A stretch of DNA of 47,674 nucleotides from CAZAGT01 sp964484515. Lineage in GTDB: Bacteria > Desulfobacterota > DSM-4660 > Desulfatiglandales > HGW-15. The notes under the pieces are model-generated. The model made no database searches. It had not been told where the DNA came from and saw only the letters and a list, made by a program, of their open reading frames with translations. Position numbers and translations under genes: made by a program. Positions within the stretch are counted from its first letter, which is position 1, and each line of letters starts with the position of its first letter. The stretch is from the NCBI GenBank assembly GCA_964484515.1, contig CAZAGT010000001.1:1-47674 (forward strand), given 5' to 3'. Below are positions 32,389 through 41,560 of this stretch, piece by piece.

Positions 32389-34179
32389 ATGCCCATCAAG
32401 ATCCTCGTTCGTCTTATCATTTTTCTGCTGTTGGTTTACCCCTTTGAAGCCACCGCCGCTCAAGAACCGAGTGACGAAGAGACCTATTCCATATCCCTGG
32501 TTCAGACGGCAGAAGTGGACAAGGAGATCATCGAGGTCGACAACAAGAAGGTCTTGACGGAGTCCTATGAGATCCGAAAGGGGGATCATGTTTGGCAGTT
32601 ATTGCGCGAAAGGGGGCTCCTCAAACGGAAGACCCTGGCGGAAACCCTGCATGTCTTGAGGACGCTGAATACCTCTTTCCAAAACCTCGATTTGGTACAT
32701 CCCGGTGAAAAGATCCTTATCCCTCTGACGATTGTTCCGATTGACGGGCTGGCCCAGCGAGCTGAAAAGATCTCTAACGACACCGAAGCGGAAGAAGCGG
32801 AGCCCGTTTCGATCGAGACCCTCAAGGATATCAATCTCGAATATTATACCATCAAGCCGGGAGATAGCCTGACGAAAGTCATCAAGGGGCGCTACAATGT
32901 TTCCCTGGAGGACATCCAGGGGGAGTACCTGAACCTGGTCAGAAAACTCAATCCTTCGATCAAAGACCTTGACACCGTCTACCCGGGCCAAAAGGTCCGG
33001 TTGCCTATCTATTCGCCCCAGGTGGTCCGAAAGTCCATCGAAGCCCCCCCCCGTTCCGAGCCCGAACCAAAGAAGGAAACACCCGTTGTTGATGTCAATC
33101 TTAAGGCTCAGCTTAAAGAGATCTTCATGCTTATGGGGGAGGAATGGGTGGAGACGGGCGAGCATTTCATACCGCTTAGACAGGGTGGCCAAGTTAATCT
33201 AAAGGCCGAATCTTACCCGATCATAAGTCTTTCGAACGGTAGACGGATCGTGATAGACCTTCACCATGGACTGCCGGATAAGATGGTCGACCTGATCGAA
33301 TCGAGCTGGGAGAATTATAGGATTTTTCGTTTGCGGAAAAACGACGATCTTCGTGCGGCCATCGATAGGATCCTGCCACTCTGCAACTACGCGAAGTTGT
33401 ACACGCTGGGTCAGCCCCTGGAGCTCAGAGGAGATATCACGATCCGACTGACGGCCGATTGGATTATCGAGAAACGGACGGTATCTTCGGAAGCGTCGCC
33501 CCACTTCCTGATGGTGAACATGATCGAGAGCCCTACCGAGCGAACACCTGGCTTCGTCATCGACTTCTTGGCGGGCTATCGCATCGAGGTCATCGATTAT
33601 CCGCCATCAGAAGAGGCGGCGGATGAGCCGATTGACGGAGCGGAGATCCTCAGCACGGGAAATGAGCTGTCGAGTCTGGTGGAGGTCCTGTTGAACTTGC
33701 TGGGCCAGCGTTTTGCGAAGAACCAGGAAATCCCCGTCTACCAAAATCGTTCATCGGATTTCAATCTGATCATTAAGACTGATTTTCTGTACAACCGGCA
33801 AGGTGTCGACTGCATCATTGACCTTACGGGACTGGGAGACGACGTCATTAACCTCCTGAGGGATCACCGTTTCGCGGTCCTCTCCCTGGCAGGAGAAGAG
33901 AATCCGACCGTCGTTCTGACCAAGACGCTCGACTTTGCCGGTGCTGAGTTCGATGCCGAATCCCACCCGATTCTGGCCATGAATCGTACTAAGGCAAGAA
34001 ACGTCGAAATCACCGTGCCGGGTATCAAGTTTCGCAATTCTTCCGGCAGTCCCATCTTTGCCACCCAGTTGGATCTTCCCAGCGGTGTCGGCAGCGTTTT
34101 TTCCCAACAGGGCTACAAAATCCTCCAGCTGTCTCCATCGTCGCACACCATGACCGTTGAAAGCGGTGTCACCTTCTGA
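32389..34179 (+). CDS. secreted protein with two LysM domains
   Basis: About 596 aa. The signal peptide M-P-I-K-I-L-V-R-L-I-I-F-L-L-L is followed by two LysM repeats: Y-E-I-R-K-G-D-H-V-W-Q-L-L to I-L-I-P-L (about residues 60-113) and Y-Y-T-I-K-P-G-D-S-L-T-K-V-I to V-R-L-P-I-Y (about 157-214). These bind peptidoglycan. A Pro/Glu-rich linker leads to a C-terminal ~350-residue region with no recognised enzyme motif (R-R-I-V-I-D-L-H-H-G, F-V-I-D-F-L-A-G-Y, I-T-V-P-G-I-K-F). A role at the cell wall is likely; no catalytic activity is claimed. The frame is open 13 codons upstream, but the signal peptide starts at 32389. Confidence 0.82.
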   Translation: MPIKILVRLIIFLLLVYPFEATAAQEPSDEETYSISLVQTAEVDKEIIEVDNKKVLTESYEIRKGDHVWQLLRERGLLKRKTLAETLHVLRTLNTSFQNLDLVHPGEKILIPLTIVPIDGLAQRAEKISNDTEAEEAEPVSIETLKDINLEYYTIKPGDSLTKVIKGRYNVSLEDIQGEYLNLVRKLNPSIKDLDTVYPGQKVRLPIYSPQVVRKSIEAPPRSEPEPKKETPVVDVNLKAQLKEIFMLMGEEWVETGEHFIPLRQGGQVNLKAESYPIISLSNGRRIVIDLHHGLPDKMVDLIESSWENYRIFRLRKNDDLRAAIDRILPLCNYAKLYTLGQPLELRGDITIRLTADWIIEKRTVSSEASPHFLMVNMIESPTERTPGFVIDFLAGYRIEVIDYPPSEEAADEPIDGAEILSTGNELSSLVEVLLNLLGQRFAKNQEIPVYQNRSSDFNLIIKTDFLYNRQGVDCIIDLTGLGDDVINLLRDHRFAVLSLAGEENPTVVLTKTLDFAGAEFDAESHPILAMNRTKARNVEITVPGIKFRNSSGSPIFATQLDLPSGVGSVFSQQGYKILQLSPSSHTMTVESGVTF

Positions 34180-34861
34180 CAGCGACGATACGCGCTCATG
34201 TCTATTGAACCCTCCCGATTCCTGCTGAGGCTGGTGGAAGACGCCCATTCGTCCCGATTTCATCAGGATTACCTTCAGCCTCGTCCCGTCAAATTCTCGC
34301 TATGCGAAACGGCGAAGCCGAGTGAACAGGGCAAGTCACGGCTCCGTGCATAAAGGGCTCAAGACGCAAGCCCGAAGGTGAATGGCGGAAACAGAATTCA
34401 TGGCCGTTCTTCCTCGAACACCGCCGGAGGCGGGTAAACCTCAAGCGTCGGAGCTCGAATCTAAAAATTGGCTCCTCACAAGAATTTGTGAGGGAAAAAA
34501 CCGTTTCCAGCCTCTGCGGTGGGAGGACGGTGATGTCTTTTCGCAGTGACTGGCGGGAGCCCCGGAATCGAAGAAAAGATATCGCAGGCCTCCCACAAGA
34601 CTCCAGGGCAATCAGATTGAGATTCGAAAATCCGGATGTCGATCGATAAATGATGGTACTTCAATGCGTTGTGCTTTCGATATCAACCTATTGACCTGCA
34701 AATTTTTGTGAGCAGCCTAAAAAGTCAGCTCAGGATCCCGTCCGAGACACCTAATTGGCGGTCGCTTGAAAAAGGGCTGTCAGTTTTCGGAAAACGGTTG
34801 CGGTCAGCCGGATTTGGCGATAAGAGTTCGTGCGGAATGCCAACAAGGAGGAAGAAAAACG
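34180..34861. other. 682-bp intergenic region, no gene seen; several short hairpins
   Basis: No frame in this stretch has coding character. Structured spots are CTCACAA/TTGTGAG with loop GAAT (34474-34491), GTGGGAGG (34519-34526) against CCTCCCAC (34589-34596) enclosing 62 nt, and the palindrome GTTTTCGGAAAAC (34783-34795). The last lies 66 bp before the AbfD-like gene. The composition looks like a long 5' leader or decayed sequence; no riboswitch family was recognised. Confidence 0.5.
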
Positions 34862-36322
34862 ATGCCCCTAATGAAACCGGAGCAGTACGAAGAAAGCCTC
34901 AAGGCCCGCAATCCGCGTGTCTTTATGAACGGCCAACGGGTTGAGGACATCCTTACGAACAGGAATACGCGCACCGTCGTGGAGGCCAACAAGGCCAGCT
35001 ATGCTTGGGCGTTGGATCCAAGGTATAGCGAGATCATGAGCATCTATTCACCGCTGGTGGATGACGTGGTCAATCGTTATACCTACGTGAGTGCCAGCAG
35101 GGAGGATCTCCTCAAGAAGGCCGAAGCCGGGACCTTCACGGCGGAGATGCTCGGGACCTGCATTTACCGTTGCGCCGGCTACGACGCCTTCCACTCTCTG
35201 GCTGCCACCACGTGGGAGATGGATCAGGATCTGGGAACGGAATACTATCCTCGGTTCCAGGAATACCTGAAAATGGTGCAGCAAAGAGATCTCGCCGTGG
35301 CCGGCGCCCTCACCGAGGCCAGGGGGAGTCGAAACAAGAAGACCCTGGAGTGGTCGGACCCCTATCTTTCGCTTAAGGTGGTCGACAAGAACAAAGACGG
35401 CATCGTCGTCAAGGGGGCCAAGATCAATATCAGCGGCGCCTTTGCCAGTCACGAGGTCATTGTGCTGCCGCAATCGGCCCATCACGAAGGCGAGGAGGAC
35501 TATGCGGTCGCGTTCGCCACGCCGACGGATGCCGAGGGGATCACCTTCGTTTGCCAATATACCCCGTTTTCCGCGGAGAGAGATCAGGCCGATGAGCTTG
35601 ATGAACTGGGAAATCCGGTCTTCGGTCAAAGGGAGACCTCCCTGCTGGTCTTTGACAATGTATTCATCCCCTGGGAAAGGGTGTTTCATTGTGGAGAGTC
35701 CCCCTATTCCGTCAAACTCGTAACCCGTTTTGCGCGAACCCATCGGATGACCTGTGGCGGGACGTGCAAAGTCGGGTTCATGAACCAGATTATTGGGTCC
35801 GCAAGACTCATTCAGGAGTACAAGGGACTTGATAAGGTCCCCCATATCAACGAGCAGTTGGCGGAGATGGTCGTATTGCGGGAGACGGCCCGCGCCTGCG
35901 GGCTGGCGGCCGCTAACAAGGGTGAAGAGGTCCCTGAGGGTTCGGGCGTGTTTATGCCCGATGAACTCATGGGCAATGTGGCCAAGCTCAATGTCTGCAA
36001 CGCCTTCTGGCGGGTGATGGCCCTGGCCGGAGACATTGGGGGTGGCTTGATCGTCACCATGCCGTCTCTGAAAGAGCTGCGAAACCCCGAAGTCAGGGAC
36101 TACGTCAATGCATATTACGGCTTCGGCTCAGATGAACCTACCGAACACATCATGAAAGTGACCAAGCTCCTGCAGAATTGGACCGCCGGCCTCCACGGCG
36201 TGGGGACTTGGCACGGCGCCGGCCCGGTGATGGCCCAGAAGATCATGCTGCAAAGAGTGGCGGACTACGAGCGCGAAAAGGATCTTGTCAAGCAAACCCT
36301 GAAGCTCGTAGACAGTCCGTGA
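34862..36322 (+). CDS. 4-hydroxybutyryl-CoA dehydratase / vinylacetyl-CoA isomerase family (AbfD-like)
   Basis: 486 aa flavoprotein of the AbfD/HpaB fold. In Clostridium AbfD a 4Fe-4S cluster is held by Cys99, Cys103, His292 and Cys299. Here C-I-Y-R-C (C-x3-C) lies at about residues 100-104, and H-R-M-T-C-G-G-T-C-K-V-G supplies the His and final Cys, with one extra residue between them compared with the H-R-x-S-x-G-G-C-K-V-G of AbfD. The Cys ligands separate it from HpaB-type hydroxylases, which lack them. It would dehydrate 4-hydroxybutyryl-CoA to crotonyl-CoA or act on a similar acyl-CoA. AAGGAGG 10 bp before the ATG supports the start. A 3-hydroxyacyl-CoA dehydrogenase is encoded 2.4 kb on. 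Confidence 0.88.
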   Translation: MPLMKPEQYEESLKARNPRVFMNGQRVEDILTNRNTRTVVEANKASYAWALDPRYSEIMSIYSPLVDDVVNRYTYVSASREDLLKKAEAGTFTAEMLGTCIYRCAGYDAFHSLAATTWEMDQDLGTEYYPRFQEYLKMVQQRDLAVAGALTEARGSRNKKTLEWSDPYLSLKVVDKNKDGIVVKGAKINISGAFASHEVIVLPQSAHHEGEEDYAVAFATPTDAEGITFVCQYTPFSAERDQADELDELGNPVFGQRETSLLVFDNVFIPWERVFHCGESPYSVKLVTRFARTHRMTCGGTCKVGFMNQIIGSARLIQEYKGLDKVPHINEQLAEMVVLRETARACGLAAANKGEEVPEGSGVFMPDELMGNVAKLNVCNAFWRVMALAGDIGGGLIVTMPSLKELRNPEVRDYVNAYYGFGSDEPTEHIMKVTKLLQNWTAGLHGVGTWHGAGPVMAQKIMLQRVADYEREKDLVKQTLKLVDSP

Positions 36323-36393
36323 GACGGCCGATGGGGGGTTCCGCGGCAGATGGGCAACTTGAGCATAGGGACCCATTACCGCGACCCCTTCGT

Positions 36394-38241
36394 ATGGCCC
36401 TCATTTCGACCCCATGGCCTCTCTTTAACCGGCCTTCCATTCAGCTCGGCTCCCTTAAGGCCTTTATCAATAGCGAGCTGCCAGAGATAAGAGTGGAGGC
36501 CTATCATATGTATCTCGATGTGGCGGCCGCCTTGGGCTACGATCTGTATGGTTTTATCTCACAGCGGACTTGGCTTGCGGAATCGCCCTATGCGGCGCTC
36601 CTCTATCCGGAACGGGAAGAACGTATCGCCCGTCTTTGGCACCGCCGGTCGCGAGGACTTTCCCCTCATCAAAGATCGGGTTTCGCGCGGATTTGCCGCC
36701 AGTTGGAGGAGGCCTCCTCACGGATCCTCAGTGAGGTCGATTGGCAGGCCTACCGTCTTGCCGGTTTCACGATCTGTTTTAGCCAACTCGCAAGCTCGCT
36801 CTACTTCATACGAAAGATCAAAAGACGGGTCCCTGAATTGAAGGTGGTGGTCGGCGGCTCCGCGTGTGCGGGCACTATGGGGCGGAGTCTCTTGAACGCC
36901 GTTTCCGAGATAGACTTTGTCATCAGCGGGGAGGGCGAGTTGCCGCTCGTTCAACTCCTCATGCGACTCGGCCGGGAGGGTTCTGAGAAGATCGATGGGG
37001 TGCCGGGCCTTTTTAGTCGTGCCAATGCCTGCGACGGAACCGGGCAGTCCAGTCAAGTCCCTGTCCTGGATCGATTACCCATCCCGGACTACAGCGACTA
37101 TTTCGACCGTCTCAGGTCGTTCGATTTCCGAAAGGCGTTTCTTCCCAAGCTGCCGATGGAGATATCAAGGGGTTGTTGGTGGCGCAAGGGGAAGAAACAG
37201 GGAGAGCAAAAGGGCTTTAGGGGCTGCGTCTTTTGCGGTCTCAACGTTCAATGGAGTGGTTACCGATCCAAATCTGCTCAAAGGGTCCTCAACGAAATAG
37301 ACACGCTGACCACAAGGCACCAGGTCCTCGCTGTCTCCTTCATGGATAACCTCCTACCGGCTAGAGATATCGGCGGGCTTTTCAAGGGGATGGCTCGTCT
37401 CGGCAAGGATTTCCGTCTCTTTGCGGAGGTTCGGGCTACCACATCACGCGACGACCTAACGGCTATGGCGGCGGCAGGTATGCGAGAGGTGCAGGTGGGG
37501 ATCGAGGCTTTGAGCAGCCGCCTTCTTCGAAGACTCAACAAGGGGACCACAGCGATTGAGAACCTCGAAATCATGAAGACCTGTGAGACCCCCGGCCTGC
37601 CCCTTCTGACCGGTAATCTGATTCTCGGCTTCCCGGGCAGTACTCAGGATGAGGTGGCCGAGACCCTGAGCACCCTGGAATTCGTCCTTCCGTTTCGGCC
37701 TTTGAATGGGATCCCATTCTGGCTCAGCTACGGCAGTCCGGTCTGGGGGTTTCCAGAGACCTTTGGCCTCAAGCGCATCTACAACCATCGACTCTACGCG
37801 CATCTTCTTCCACGGCAAGTGCTTGACGGGTTGACCCTGATGATGCAGGGGTATGTGGGAGACGTGCGGGCGCAAAAACATCTTTGGCGCCCGGTCGAGC
37901 AAAAGGTCAAAGAGTGGAAGACGCGCTATGAAAGGCTCCATCGAGAGCCTGCAAGTGAGCCGATCCTCTCCTATCTCGATGGCGGGGATTTTTTGGTCAT
38001 TCGGGAGCGGCGTCTGGATGGCCCCGACGTGACCCACCGGCTTCAAGGCACCTCAAGAAAGATCTATCTCTTCTGCGAGTCCGCCCGAGCGTTCGACACC
38101 ATCGTCGAGCGGTTCCCTGGTTTCGGCGCGGAGAAGATCCGTCCCTTCTTGGCGATGATGGTTGCCAAACGGTTGATGTTTGAGGAGCGGGAGCGCTACT
38201 TGGGCCTGGCCGTGCCGGCCACGGGCAGAGTAAAGCGATAA
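36394..38241 (+). CDS. B12-binding radical SAM protein resembling RiPP-maturation C-methyltransferases
   Basis: 615 aa. The N-terminus (S-T-P-W-P-L-F-N-R-P-S-I-Q-L-G-S-L-K-A), V-V-G-G-S-A-C-A-G-T-M-G-R and F-V-I-S-G-E-G-E-L-P match the cobalamin-binding half of the rSAM 'ocin' family (TIGR03975-like). The radical SAM half reads I-S-R-G-C-W-W, then C-V-F-C-G-L-N, then Y-R-S-K-S and V-Q-V-G-I-E-A-L-S-S-R-L-L-R-R-L-N-K-G. Family members have C-W-W-x5-C-x-F-C; here 16 residues, mostly K, G and Q, separate the first two cysteines, an insertion of about nine. It starts 71 bp after the AbfD-like gene and no precursor peptide was found next to it. The reaction and substrate are unknown. Confidence 0.8.
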   Translation: MALISTPWPLFNRPSIQLGSLKAFINSELPEIRVEAYHMYLDVAAALGYDLYGFISQRTWLAESPYAALLYPEREERIARLWHRRSRGLSPHQRSGFARICRQLEEASSRILSEVDWQAYRLAGFTICFSQLASSLYFIRKIKRRVPELKVVVGGSACAGTMGRSLLNAVSEIDFVISGEGELPLVQLLMRLGREGSEKIDGVPGLFSRANACDGTGQSSQVPVLDRLPIPDYSDYFDRLRSFDFRKAFLPKLPMEISRGCWWRKGKKQGEQKGFRGCVFCGLNVQWSGYRSKSAQRVLNEIDTLTTRHQVLAVSFMDNLLPARDIGGLFKGMARLGKDFRLFAEVRATTSRDDLTAMAAAGMREVQVGIEALSSRLLRRLNKGTTAIENLEIMKTCETPGLPLLTGNLILGFPGSTQDEVAETLSTLEFVLPFRPLNGIPFWLSYGSPVWGFPETFGLKRIYNHRLYAHLLPRQVLDGLTLMMQGYVGDVRAQKHLWRPVEQKVKEWKTRYERLHREPASEPILSYLDGGDFLVIRERRLDGPDVTHRLQGTSRKIYLFCESARAFDTIVERFPGFGAEKIRPFLAMMVAKRLMFEERERYLGLAVPATGRVKR

Positions 38242-38372
38242 CGGGATCTGACGTAGTCCGCGTACCCTAACAGACCCCCCTAAAGGTACTGCGCCGCGCT
38301 CGGTCGGATTAGCGAGTTGTTGATCCCGTGCACACAAACGCGAGTACACGATGGACTTGAAAGGAGGCTCAG

Positions 38373-38690
38373 ATGGCAAAGGCGAAAATCACCGTGGTCA
38401 AGAGGTTAAACGTAAAGGATTTGTATGGTGACAATCCTCCAGCCGAATATGATGAAGAGCGCATAACGGCGGCCTGCAACCGGTTTGAAGACGGCCAGGA
38501 ATTTATCGTGGATAACCACAATTGCCCGCCCGGCTTCTGCAATTGGGCTTATGCCGACATCCAGCGAGACCTCGTGCATATCCTTTACGGCGGCTACTTT
38601 CCCTGGATGAAAGAGAAGGGTGTCGGTATCGCCTGCTGCACGGATGGATTCAGGCCCGTCATATTCAAGATCGAGCGGATAGAAGACTGA
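38373..38690 (+). CDS. TIGR04076-like small protein
   Basis: 105 aa, soluble. K-I-T-V-V-K-R at the start, G-Q-E-F-I-V-D, C-P-P-G-F-C-N-W-A-Y-A-D-I, G-G-Y-F-P-W-M, I-A-C-C-T-D-G-F-R-P-V-I-F-K-I-E-R-I match what I recall of TIGR04076, a family without assigned function. Five cysteines (one C-C pair) suggest metal or redox chemistry. AAAGGAGG lies 7 bp before the ATG. It follows the radical SAM gene by 131 bp on the same strand, so the two may be cotranscribed. Confidence 0.8.
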   Translation: MAKAKITVVKRLNVKDLYGDNPPAEYDEERITAACNRFEDGQEFIVDNHNCPPGFCNWAYADIQRDLVHILYGGYFPWMKEKGVGIACCTDGFRPVIFKIERIED

Positions 38691-38736
38691 ACTCGCCGCA
38701 ATGCGACGGTCTTCTGGCGGCAAGCCTGCTGGGGCC

Positions 38737-39684
38737 TCAAGACATCTCGGACTTGAGCATCCGGAGCAGAAACTCGTCCCTTTGTCTTATCGTCGACGCG
38801 ATATCTCTTTGGGTCCAGTCGTAGAAACCGTGACCGGTTTTCACACCCCGCTTACCGGATGCGACCTTCTCTTGCAGGAGCTTGCCAGCTTCGGTATGGC
38901 TGCACAGGGCCTTACACATGTAGCCCTGAATGGCGAGGACCATATCAAGACCGACCACGTCCTGATGCTCCAGCAGGCCATAGACGGGGAACCGTCGGCC
39001 GAAGCTGGTCTTGACAGCCGTGTCGACATCCTCAGCTGAGGCAATCCCTTCCTGAACAATCCAAATCGCCTCTCGCAGGAGGGCGTGGAAGAGGCGGTTG
39101 CCAAGCTGGCCCGGGGTGTCCTTCAAGACGACGACGGGCTTCTTGCCGGCCTGTTCCAAGAGGGCAACGAGTGCCTCAATTGTTTGTTGGGACGTATTTT
39201 CGCCTCTGACGACCTCCACGAGCGGCATCAGATGGGGCGGATTCCAGAAATGGGTGACCGCAAACCGCGCTGGGTAATTCAAAACAGCGGCCAACTGTCC
39301 CACGGGGAGTCCGGACGTATTGGAGCTGAGAAGCGTGTCCGTGGAGCAACATGCTTCAATCCTCTGAAAGAGTGTCTGTTTGACAGCGAGATCCTCCGCG
39401 ATCGATTCGATCACCAGATCGGCATCTGAAACGGCGGGCTCCATGTCCAGGGTTCCAGTGATTCTCTCCCGGGCCTTTCGAGCATCCGGCTCGGAGATAC
39501 ATCCCCCTCGCAACAAGGTGTCGATGGCTGCGTCATAGGAGCGCAACCCCCTGGTTAAACTCGATTCACTGCGGCCCAAGAGGGATACGCGGCACCCGGC
39601 AGATGCCAGGGTGTAGGCAATCCCGGGGCCCATCAATCCCGTCCCGATAACGACAGCGTGTTTATGCTCCTCCGGTTTTAGCAT
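38737..39684 (-). CDS. 3-hydroxyacyl-CoA dehydrogenase
   Basis: 315 aa, NAD-dependent oxidation of (S)-3-hydroxyacyl-CoA, e.g. 3-hydroxybutyryl-CoA. The N-terminal Rossmann motif is V-I-G-T-G-L-M-G-P-G-I-A. The catalytic and substrate regions are L-S-S-N-T-S-G-L-P-V, T-H-F-W-N-P-P-H (family H-F-x-N-P) and, at the C-terminal dimer domain, K-D-T-P-G-Q-L-G-N-R-L. The frame extends upstream to 39810, but ATG 39684 is next to AAAGGAC and the Rossmann fold follows normally from there. It is convergent with the TIGR04076-like gene. Confidence 0.93.
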   Translation of the reverse strand: MLKPEEHKHAVVIGTGLMGPGIAYTLASAGCRVSLLGRSESSLTRGLRSYDAAIDTLLRGGCISEPDARKARERITGTLDMEPAVSDADLVIESIAEDLAVKQTLFQRIEACCSTDTLLSSNTSGLPVGQLAAVLNYPARFAVTHFWNPPHLMPLVEVVRGENTSQQTIEALVALLEQAGKKPVVVLKDTPGQLGNRLFHALLREAIWIVQEGIASAEDVDTAVKTSFGRRFPVYGLLEHQDVVGLDMVLAIQGYMCKALCSHTEAGKLLQEKVASGKRGVKTGHGFYDWTQRDIASTIRQRDEFLLRMLKSEMS

Positions 39685-39867
39685 GGTGCAAGTCCTTTCT
39701 AATGGCGATGAAACGAATCTAGCACCTAATCCCGTTTTGCCGCAAGCAAACACGGATGGATGAAGGGAATAGGCAAACCAGACTTCATCCATTTTTGGCA
39801 AGATTCTCACCTTGGGGATAGCATCGAACCAAACGAGGTGGGAATAGGTATTGGAGAGATGACAAGG

Positions 39868-39891
39868 GGCCCCGATACAGGCATCGGGGCC
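39868..39891. terminator. intrinsic terminator-like hairpin downstream of rpoH
   Basis: GGCCCCGAT and ATCGGGGCC make a 9-bp stem with the loop ACAGGC. On the minus strand it follows the rpoH stop by 23 bp, but the tail CCTTGTCATCT is only moderately T-rich; the plus-strand tail is TCTTTC. Confidence 0.6.
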
Positions 39892-39914
39892 TCTTTCAAG
39901 CGATTGGAAGGAGG

Positions 39915-40886
39915 TCAGTTTAAGAGTTCGGAGTACTCTTCTTCAAAGTTCGGGATCTCTTTTTTGGACCACTTTTTGATGCTGCTTATGATTTCCTTTT
40001 GAATCTGGCGCACCCTTTCGCGGGAGATGTGGTATTTGTCTCCCAACTCTTGAAGGATAAGGGGTTTCTCCGCCATGATGCGATTATCGAATATGTCCGC
40101 TTCCCTTTCCGTGAGTCGTCCGCGGAAGTTTCTCAGTTTCTTCGCCAGGATCTGACGGAGCTGTTCATCGGAGAGAAGCTCGTCAATATCGCTGGTCGGA
40201 TCCGGCAGAAAGGCCCCGTAGGATTCCTTCGAATCATCGCCCACCGGTGCATTGAGAGATAGCTCCCACCCCTCCAAGCGCTGACTCATTTCGACAACTT
40301 CCTCCTCTTTGACATTGAGACGCTTAGCCAGGATCCCGGGTCGCGGCGAGAAGCCTTCCGCGATCAGCCGGTCCCGTTCCTTGGCCAGGTTGAAAAACAA
40401 CTTGCGTTGGCTCTCAGTCGTCCCGATTTTGACCAGTTTCCAGTTGTCCATGATGAACTTCAACATGTAGGCCTTGATCCAAAAAGAAGCGTAATAAGAA
40501 AACTTGATTCCCCGGTGGGGATCGTACTTCTTGACAGCCTGTATAAGTCCCAGATTTCCCTCTTGAATGAGATCCAAGAGGTTTTCTGTCCAATAACGAT
40601 GATAACCCATCGCTATCTTAACGACCAATCTTAGGTTTGAAGTCACCAGGTTGTGAGCCGCCCGCTCGTCTTTTTCTTCTTTGACTCGGGTCGCGAGTTC
40701 GACTTCCTCCTCCCTCGTCAATAGCCGATACTGCTCAATTTCGAACAGATAGGCATGCAACGGATCATACGAAGAGAAGGTCTTCTCTCTTGATTTGGAT
40801 GCCGTGCGCGATTTCCCGACGGTTTTGACCGGGTCCGGTTCACTGATACCTTCTCCAATACGGGTAGTTGCTAACGCATTCTCCAT
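39915..40886 (-). CDS. rpoH: RNA polymerase sigma factor RpoH (sigma-32)
   Basis: 323 aa. Sigma-70 family regions are present in order: region 1.2 (P-L-H-A-Y-L-F-E-I-E-Q-Y-R-L-L-T), region 2 with N-L-R-L-V-V-K-I-A, the D-L-I-Q-E-G-N-L-G-L block and F-S-Y-Y-A-S-F-W-I-K, the RpoH box (S-Q-R-K-L-F-F-N-L, typical of sigma-32), and region 4 with T-E-R-E-A-D-I-F and I-S-R-E-R-V-R-Q-I-Q-K. It directs heat-shock transcription. The N-terminal ~40 residues before region 1.2 are Lys/Ser/Thr rich and unusually long. Start at 40886 is likely; the frame is open to 41012, overlapping the Fur-family gene stop. Confidence 0.92.
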   Translation of the reverse strand: MENALATTRIGEGISEPDPVKTVGKSRTASKSREKTFSSYDPLHAYLFEIEQYRLLTREEEVELATRVKEEKDERAAHNLVTSNLRLVVKIAMGYHRYWTENLLDLIQEGNLGLIQAVKKYDPHRGIKFSYYASFWIKAYMLKFIMDNWKLVKIGTTESQRKLFFNLAKERDRLIAEGFSPRPGILAKRLNVKEEEVVEMSQRLEGWELSLNAPVGDDSKESYGAFLPDPTSDIDELLSDEQLRQILAKKLRNFRGRLTEREADIFDNRIMAEKPLILQELGDKYHISRERVRQIQKEIISSIKKWSKKEIPNFEEEYSELLN

Positions 40887-40968
40887 AATTTTTCTATTTT
40901 CCGTGTGTAAGAGGTTTTCGCTTAAACAGCCGCTCCATCCATAACCCACCCCGCGAGCCACAGTCACT

Positions 40969-41415
40969 CTAAGCATGTTCTTGGCATCGCGGGCACACGC
41001 CAAAAAAATCAAGGCGGTGATTTAAGATCTGAAAATTGGTTCTTTGAGCAACGTCTCGCGTGAGTTGAACCAATGTTTCTATGTCGCCGGGATCCACAAT
41101 GGCCTTACATTCGACACAAATCATATGGGGATGAGGATGAGGGTTGTTTCCATCATACCGGCTGCAACCGTCCCCAAAGGCCAGCTCCATGACTTCCCCC
41201 ATCTGCTTTAGCAAGCTCAACGTCTTGTAAACCGTCGCCAGGCTGGTCGTGGGAAAATCAGCCTTGACACGTGAATAGATCTCTTCGACACTCGGATGAT
41301 CCTTGCTCTCTGTCAGTATCCTGACCACAGTCAGTCTTTGGGGGGTCAGCCGAAAATCCTGTTCGCGCAGTTTAGCCACGACCTGTTCATACCGTGCTTG
41401 GGGGTCAGTCCACAT
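40969..41415 (-). CDS. Fur-family regulator (PerR-like)
   Basis: 148 aa metal-dependent repressor. F-R-L-T-P-Q-R-L-T-V-V-R-I-L begins the winged helix, H-P-S-V-E-E-I-Y the second helix, T-S-L-A-T-V-Y-K-T-L the recognition helix. The sensing part has H-P-H-P-H-M-I-C-V-E-C and the C-terminal C-P-R-C zinc site. PerR and Fur cannot be separated firmly; the C-x-x-C pairs are typical of PerR, and the neighbour rpoH fits a stress role. The frame starts at 41457 with an ATG lacking a Shine-Dalgarno, and 41415 has C-G-G-G-A before it. Confidence 0.88.
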   Translation of the reverse strand: MWTDPQARYEQVVAKLREQDFRLTPQRLTVVRILTESKDHPSVEEIYSRVKADFPTTSLATVYKTLSLLKQMGEVMELAFGDGCSRYDGNNPHPHPHMICVECKAIVDPGDIETLVQLTRDVAQRTNFQILNHRLDFFGVCPRCQEHA

Positions 41416-41479
41416 CGCCGATTCCCGGATAGAATAGTCCTCGTCTTTTATAAGCATGAAATTCTATAAAGAATGAATA

Positions 41480-41494
41480 TCAGTTAATAACTGA
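41480..41494. promoter_or_regulatory. 15-bp palindrome, candidate Fur/PerR operator
   Basis: TCAGTTAATAACTGA is a perfect palindrome with a central A. It lies 23-65 bp upstream of the possible start codons of the Fur-family gene, in AT-rich DNA. Binding by its product is inferred from position and form. Confidence 0.5.
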
Positions 41495-41560
41495 CACTAA
41501 TAAATAAATTAATCCATTTTCGAGTTTTGTCAAGAAGGCTGTTTGGGAGGATGGTAAGAT

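Noticed and set aside
34474..34596. Riboswitch in the long intergenic region
   Set aside because: Hairpins exist, but none of the cobalamin, molybdenum-cofactor, TPP or SAM consensus cores could be found.
34654..34675. Possible sigma-54 promoter (GGTACTTCAATGC) before the AbfD-like gene
   Set aside because: The GG-GC spacing is one base short and the motif is poor.
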